From the NCBI GenBank assembly GCA_963695675.1, contig CAVOGY010000002.1:186001-250000 (forward strand): DNA of 64,000 bases, written 5' to 3'. Position 1 is the stretch's first letter. Every line of letters begins with the position of its first letter. The notes below the pieces were generated by a model. It worked only from the letters and a program-made list of their open reading frames with translations. It was not told the DNA's origin and did no database searches. The position numbers and the translations under genes are program-made. Positions 60,548 through 64,000 of the stretch are shown piece by piece. The DNA comes from DASUPK01 sp963695675. Lineage in GTDB: Bacteria; Actinomycetota; Thermoleophilia; Solirubrobacterales; 70-9.

Positions 60548-60670
60548 GGTCCCCGGTGGAGCTGCCCCTGAGAGGTGCCGGCACTGTGTGCCAGCCTGCT
60601 TTCAAACACCGCCTGACGGGAAAAGTTCCTGGTGGCGCCGGACAGCCGCCGCCTGCATACTGGCGAAGCC

Positions 60671-61138
60671 ATGGCCATGCCGGAGTTCAGCGAGGCCGAT
60701 GAGCGGCACATGCGGATGGCACTGCGGCTGGCCGAGGACGCGGCCAGGAAGGGGGACGTGCCGATCGGAGCCGTGGTGGCGCGGGGTGGGGAGGTCCTGG
60801 GGTCCGCCGGCAACGAGCGCGAGCTTCGCGGGGACCCGACCGCCCACGCGGAGGTGCTCGCCCTGCGGCAGGCATCCGGGCGGCTGGGGGGCTGGCGGCT
60901 GCTGGAGACGACGATCTACGTCACGCTCGAGCCCTGCCCGATGTGCGCCGGGGCAATCACGCTGGCGCGGGTCCCGCGGCTGGTTTACGGCGCGGCGGAC
61001 CCCAAGGGAGGCGCGGTCGGCAGCGTGATCGACCTCTTCGAGGCGCCGGTCGTCAACCACCGCCCCTCGGTCGAAAGCGGTCTCCTCGGCGAGGAGTCCG
61101 CCGACATGCTCGAGGACTTCTTCTCCTCGCGGCGCTAG
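60671..61138 (+). CDS. tadA: tRNA-specific adenosine deaminase
   Basis: 155 residues. Zinc and catalytic residues: His59 and Glu61 (AHAEV), Cys89 and Cys92 (PCPMC). The following GAITLARVPRLVYGAADPKGGAVGS and the FFSSRR-type tail are typical of TadA, which makes inosine at the wobble position of tRNA-Arg. CATACT 9 bases before the ATG could be the -10 box. An ATG two codons later is possible. Confidence 0.9.
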   Translation: MAMPEFSEADERHMRMALRLAEDAARKGDVPIGAVVARGGEVLGSAGNERELRGDPTAHAEVLALRQASGRLGGWRLLETTIYVTLEPCPMCAGAITLARVPRLVYGAADPKGGAVGSVIDLFEAPVVNHRPSVESGLLGEESADMLEDFFSSRR

Positions 61139-62494
61139 CTAGCTCGACATGGACCGCGCCGCCTCGGTGAGCTCGGCCGAGTGACTCACGGGGTAGCGCG
61201 GTTTCTCCCCCCGGCTGCGCAGCGCGAGCGGCAGCGCGCGCATGCTCCGCTTGGTCCGATCACGCATGTCCTCGAGCGTCTCAGCGAGCACGATCTCACC
61301 CCGCCTCATCGCGGGGACCAGCAACGGCTCGCCGTCGAGCTGCTCGTCGGCGGTCCCGACCACATCCTCGATCATCGTCCCGTTCTCGAACATCCTGAAC
61401 ACCTGCTTGGCGCCCGGCAGTGTCTCCTTGGCCTCCGAGCGCTTCGCCACTCCGCGCCAGGCCTCGCCGCTCAGATCGGCGACGATCTTGTAGACGCCGT
61501 TCACCACGGGGGAGTCGCGGCTCGTCCCGAGCTCGGTGCCAACGCCCCAGAGGTCGATGGGCGCGCCTGCTCCGCACATCTCGGCGATCTTGTGCTCCTC
61601 GAGGTCGCCCGAGGCGACGATCCGCGCGTCGTGTAGCCCTGCCTCGTCGAGCAGGCGCCTGGCTTCGCGGGCGAGGGCGGCCAGGTCGCCTGAGTCGAGT
61701 CGGATCCCGGCGAGCGGTACCTCGGTGCGGCGCGAGGCCTCGATCGCCCGACGGACCCCCTCGATCGTGTCGTAGGTGTCGACGAGGAGGAGGGCGTTCT
61801 CGGGGTTGTCCCGCATGAACGCCTCGAATGCCTTCTCCTCGCTCTCGAAACTGAGGACGTAGGAATGCGCCATGGTCCCGACTGGGCGTAGCCCGTAGCG
61901 CATCGCCGCTGCCACGTTCGAAGTGCCGCCGAGCCCGGCGACCGCCGAAGCCCGCGCCGCCTTCATCGCGGCATCGACCCCGTGGTCGCGCCGCGGCGAG
62001 AAGTCGACCACGGAGTCCCCATTGCCATCCGCGGCGAGCACCACCCGCGCCGCCTTGGTGGCGATCATCGTCTGGAAGTTGATCTGGTTGAGGAGCAGCG
62101 TCTCGATCAGCTGGGCCTCGATCAGCGGCGCGGTCACGCGCACGAGTGGCTCGTTCGCGAAGGCGATCGTCCCCTCGGGCATCGCCTCGATGTCGCCGCT
62201 GAAGCGGTATCCCGCCAGGTAGGCGAGGAAGTCGTCGCCGAAGCCGAGCGTGCTGAGATACTCGAGCTGGGACGGACCGAAGCGCATCTCGGAGACCAGC
62301 CGCAGCGTTGGACCCAGGCCGCAAACCAGCATCCAATCCCGGTGCGGAGGGAGCTTGCGGATGAAGAGCTCGAAGACCGCGGGCTCGTTGCGGCCGAGCC
62401 GGTGATAGCTCGCCACCATCGTGATCTCGTACAGGTCGGTTAGGAGCGACGTCTCCGGCGGGGTGAGCAGGCCGGGGTCGTTGGGGTCCGCCAC
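61139..62494 (-). CDS. pncB: Nicotinate phosphoribosyltransferase
   Basis: 451 residues from GTG 62494; the longer open frame upstream overlaps the phosphotriesterase gene and is discarded. LLTDLYEITMVASY, FSPRRDHGVDAAM with the phospho-His region, GLRPVGTMAHSYVLSF and IRLDSGDLAALA are diagnostic. First step of NAD salvage from nicotinate. TAGGCT on the - strand (bases 62502-62507) lies 7 bases before the GTG. Stop abuts that of tadA. Confidence 0.95.
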   Translation of the reverse strand: MADPNDPGLLTPPETSLLTDLYEITMVASYHRLGRNEPAVFELFIRKLPPHRDWMLVCGLGPTLRLVSEMRFGPSQLEYLSTLGFGDDFLAYLAGYRFSGDIEAMPEGTIAFANEPLVRVTAPLIEAQLIETLLLNQINFQTMIATKAARVVLAADGNGDSVVDFSPRRDHGVDAAMKAARASAVAGLGGTSNVAAAMRYGLRPVGTMAHSYVLSFESEEKAFEAFMRDNPENALLLVDTYDTIEGVRRAIEASRRTEVPLAGIRLDSGDLAALAREARRLLDEAGLHDARIVASGDLEEHKIAEMCGAGAPIDLWGVGTELGTSRDSPVVNGVYKIVADLSGEAWRGVAKRSEAKETLPGAKQVFRMFENGTMIEDVVGTADEQLDGEPLLVPAMRRGEIVLAETLEDMRDRTKRSMRALPLALRSRGEKPRYPVSHSAELTEAARSMSS

Positions 62495-62526
62495 GCCGGC
62501 AAGCCTATGGGCGCGGGGCCCGAAAC

Positions 62527-63513
62527 TCAGGTTGTGAGCCAGCGGACGGGGTTCTCGATCATCATCGTCCGCTCCTGCTCCTCGGTCATGCCCCACTCGC
62601 GCAGCTCGGGTAGCACCTTCTCGGGGACCAGACGGATCGTCCAGTCCTTGGCCGCGCCCGCCGCGAGCAGCTGCTCGATCACGTTGGGGGGGAACCAGTC
62701 GGTTGTCGCCACCGAGTCCGCCGAGAGGAAGATCCGATCGGCGTAGCCGCGCTCGAGCAGGGCCTTGGCCGTCTGCTGGCGCTTCTCGTAGGGAAGGAAG
62801 ATCTCCAGGCCATAGCGGTCGAGGCCGATCCAGACGCCCTTCTCCAGCAGCCCCTCGATGTAGTCCAGGTCGTCGGTGTCGCCGGTGTGGGCGATCTGGA
62901 CCTTCGACGGATCGACTCCCTCCTCGAGGAAGATCTCGATCTGCCGCGGCCCGGTGTTGCCGGCCGGCCGGGAGTGAGCCATGATCGGCGCCCCGGTGCG
63001 GAGGCTCGCACGCGCCGCGGCCCGGTGGACCTTCTCGATGTTCTCGTTCACCCCGGGTTCGTCCGCCGCGCACTTGATGAAGGCGGCCTTGATCTCGGTC
63101 CCCTGGATCCCCTCCTCTATGTCGGAGACGAACAGATCGGCGATCTGGTCCGGGTCGCGGTTGACGAAGAACTGCGGCAGGTAGTCGTAGGTGTAGATCC
63201 CGGTGCAGGGAATGACCTGCAGGCCGGTCTCCTCCGAGACGCGGCGCATGAACTCGACGTCGCGGCCCAGGAACATCGCGGTGGGCTCGCCGATCGTCTT
63301 GACGCCGAGATCGATCGCGGCCTTCGCCTCGCGCAATGCGATCTCGAAGACCTCTTCGGCGGAGACCTCATACGGCAGGTCCTCCTTGACGGCTCCGGCG
63401 CTCGGCCACTGGCTATGGACCGCCTCGTCGCTGTTCCGCAGGTGCTCGTGGATCAGCGTCGTCCCCAGCCGGTCGGCGTCGACCGCCCCGGTCACCGTCT
63501 GCACCTCCGCCAT
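62527..63513 (-). CDS. Phosphotriesterase-family metal hydrolase
   Basis: 328 residues of the amidohydrolase fold. Metal ligands are His22 and His24 (HEHL), the carbamylated Lys147 (IKCAAD), His180 (MAHSRP), His209 (IAHTGD) and Asp266 (LSADS). Related proteins are lactonases or parathion-hydrolase-like; a natural substrate such as a lactone is likelier than an organophosphate. TAGGGT on the - strand lies 9 bases before the ATG. Divergent from the nitric oxide reductase gene. Confidence 0.88.
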   Translation of the reverse strand: MAEVQTVTGAVDADRLGTTLIHEHLRNSDEAVHSQWPSAGAVKEDLPYEVSAEEVFEIALREAKAAIDLGVKTIGEPTAMFLGRDVEFMRRVSEETGLQVIPCTGIYTYDYLPQFFVNRDPDQIADLFVSDIEEGIQGTEIKAAFIKCAADEPGVNENIEKVHRAAARASLRTGAPIMAHSRPAGNTGPRQIEIFLEEGVDPSKVQIAHTGDTDDLDYIEGLLEKGVWIGLDRYGLEIFLPYEKRQQTAKALLERGYADRIFLSADSVATTDWFPPNVIEQLLAAGAAKDWTIRLVPEKVLPELREWGMTEEQERTMMIENPVRWLTT

Positions 63514-63546
63514 TGCGCGCGAACCCTATGGCTTGGGCGCCAAAGC

Positions 63547-63576
63547 TTGAAATCTCGCCGCGCCCGCACATAGGAT
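63547..63576 (+). promoter_or_regulatory. Predicted promoter of the nitric oxide reductase gene
   Basis: TTGAAA (63547-63552) and TAGGAT (63571-63576) with an 18-base spacer. Transcription would begin near 63583, giving a leader of about 68 bases before the ATG at 63651. Confidence 0.5.
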
Positions 63577-63650
63577 CCCGCCGCCTCAACGATCTACCGC
63601 TCTGATCGATGCCAATCATCCGGAGAGGCAGAGGAGAGAGCACCGTCGGT

Positions 63651-64000
63651 ATGCCGGCTGCTGAGCAGCCCTCCGGCAAACGGGAGCTGCTCGTCTCCCG
63701 GACCTGGATCCAGGTAGCCGGCCTGGTCGTTCTGGTCGGCTTCTTCGTCCTCGTCCTGCTCGCCTATCGGACCTACAAGTCGGATCCGCCGATCGCGGAC
63801 CGCGTCGTCGATCCGAGCGGAAGAGTCGTATTCACCGGCGACGACATCCGCGCGGGACAGAAGGTCTTCCTCCATCACGGCCTCATGGAATACGGCTCGA
63901 TCTTCGGGCACGGCGCCTACCTCGGTCCCGATTTCACGGACGATTACCTGCACCGCTCCTCGGAGATCGTCCGGGATGAGCTCGGCGGCGCCGGCTCCGA
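63651..64000 (+). CDS. norB: Quinol-dependent nitric oxide reductase (NorB/NorZ), N-terminal part
   Basis: Open at the right edge; about 116 codons visible. A membrane helix (residues about 20-42, VAGLVVLVGFFVLVLLAY) is followed by the periplasmic stretch of single-subunit qNOR: VVFTGDDIRAGQKVFL, GLMEYGSIFGHGAYLGPDFTDDYLHR. ATG 63651 has GAGGAGAG about 12 bases upstream; an in-frame ATG at 63609 would add 14 residues. Reduces NO to N2O with quinol; with the bd oxidase nearby it points to life under low oxygen or NO stress. Confidence 0.88.
   Translation, partial: MPAAEQPSGKRELLVSRTWIQVAGLVVLVGFFVLVLLAYRTYKSDPPIADRVVDPSGRVVFTGDDIRAGQKVFLHHGLMEYGSIFGHGAYLGPDFTDDYLHRSSEIVRDELGGAGS

Noticed and set aside
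61139..63073. A 644-codon version of pncB reaching into the phosphotriesterase gene
   Set aside because: The extra N-terminus is the phosphotriesterase gene in another frame; the GTG at 62494 with TAGGCT ahead fits pncB alone.
1..64000. CRISPR arrays, insertion sequences, integrases, tRNA genes or phage genes
   Set aside because: No regular spacer repeats, transposase or integrase motifs, terminal repeats or tRNA-like cloverleaf were found on either strand by eye.

Overview
High-GC chromosomal DNA, almost fully coding, with tight GTGA/ATGA overlaps and many GTG starts. Many genes have a TAnnnT box 6-8 bases before the start codon, which suggests leaderless mRNAs. An F420-type (DDN-like) oxidoreductase, PspC/kinase/LuxR operon, kinase-cyclase fusion and N-methylglutamate-type C1 genes point to an actinobacterium, perhaps of the Thermoleophilia; that placement is inference. 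No rRNA operon, tRNA, CRISPR array, insertion sequence or phage gene was seen.

Bases 1-22600 form a methylated-amine and C1 island. Two copies of a four-gene module are present: a GlnT/gamma-glutamylmethylamide-synthetase-like ligase plus the three split glutamate-synthase-like subunits GlxB, GlxC and GlxD (N-methylglutamate synthase type). Module 1 (1-6676, + strand) continues into an orphan 147-residue protein and two tandem FAD amine oxidoreductases. Module 2 (15164-19538, + strand) continues into an NAD formate dehydrogenase, a SnoaL-like protein and a class III aminotransferase. Between them, on the - strand, lies soxD-soxA-soxG-soxB-fhs-fchA-gntR: a heterotetrameric sarcosine oxidase/N-methylglutamate dehydrogenase homologue with folate C1 enzymes and a GntR/HutC regulator. 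Read together: amine is loaded on glutamate, N-methylglutamate is oxidised, the methyl group passes to tetrahydrofolate, then to formate and CO2.

Bases 22600-30200 hold a RodZ-like protein, a small membrane protein, a LysR regulator, a structured noncoding stretch, a 5'-3' exonuclease, a CMD-family protein, SRPBCC, lipoprotein, RDD, SDR and cyclophilin genes. Bases 30248-43900 hold an almost complete pentose phosphate set (zwf, gnd, pgl, rpiA, tkt, tal, pgi, plus a HAD phosphatase), split by an ArsR/AHSA1/DUF899/aldo-keto reductase/hydrolase block (33447-37705).

Bases 43950-64000 carry VOC/AraC, homocysteine methyltransferase, a PspC-kinase-response regulator operon, cytochrome bd (cydAB), a 1443-residue zinc-ribbon/kinase/ATPase/cyclase protein, a large GT-C-like membrane protein, UspA, a secreted subtilase, tadA, pncB, a phosphotriesterase-family protein and the start of a quinol nitric oxide reductase.

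Five single-base insertions break fdh, the pspC-like gene, cydA and cydB (twice). They look more like assembly or read errors than real decay, and are flagged.
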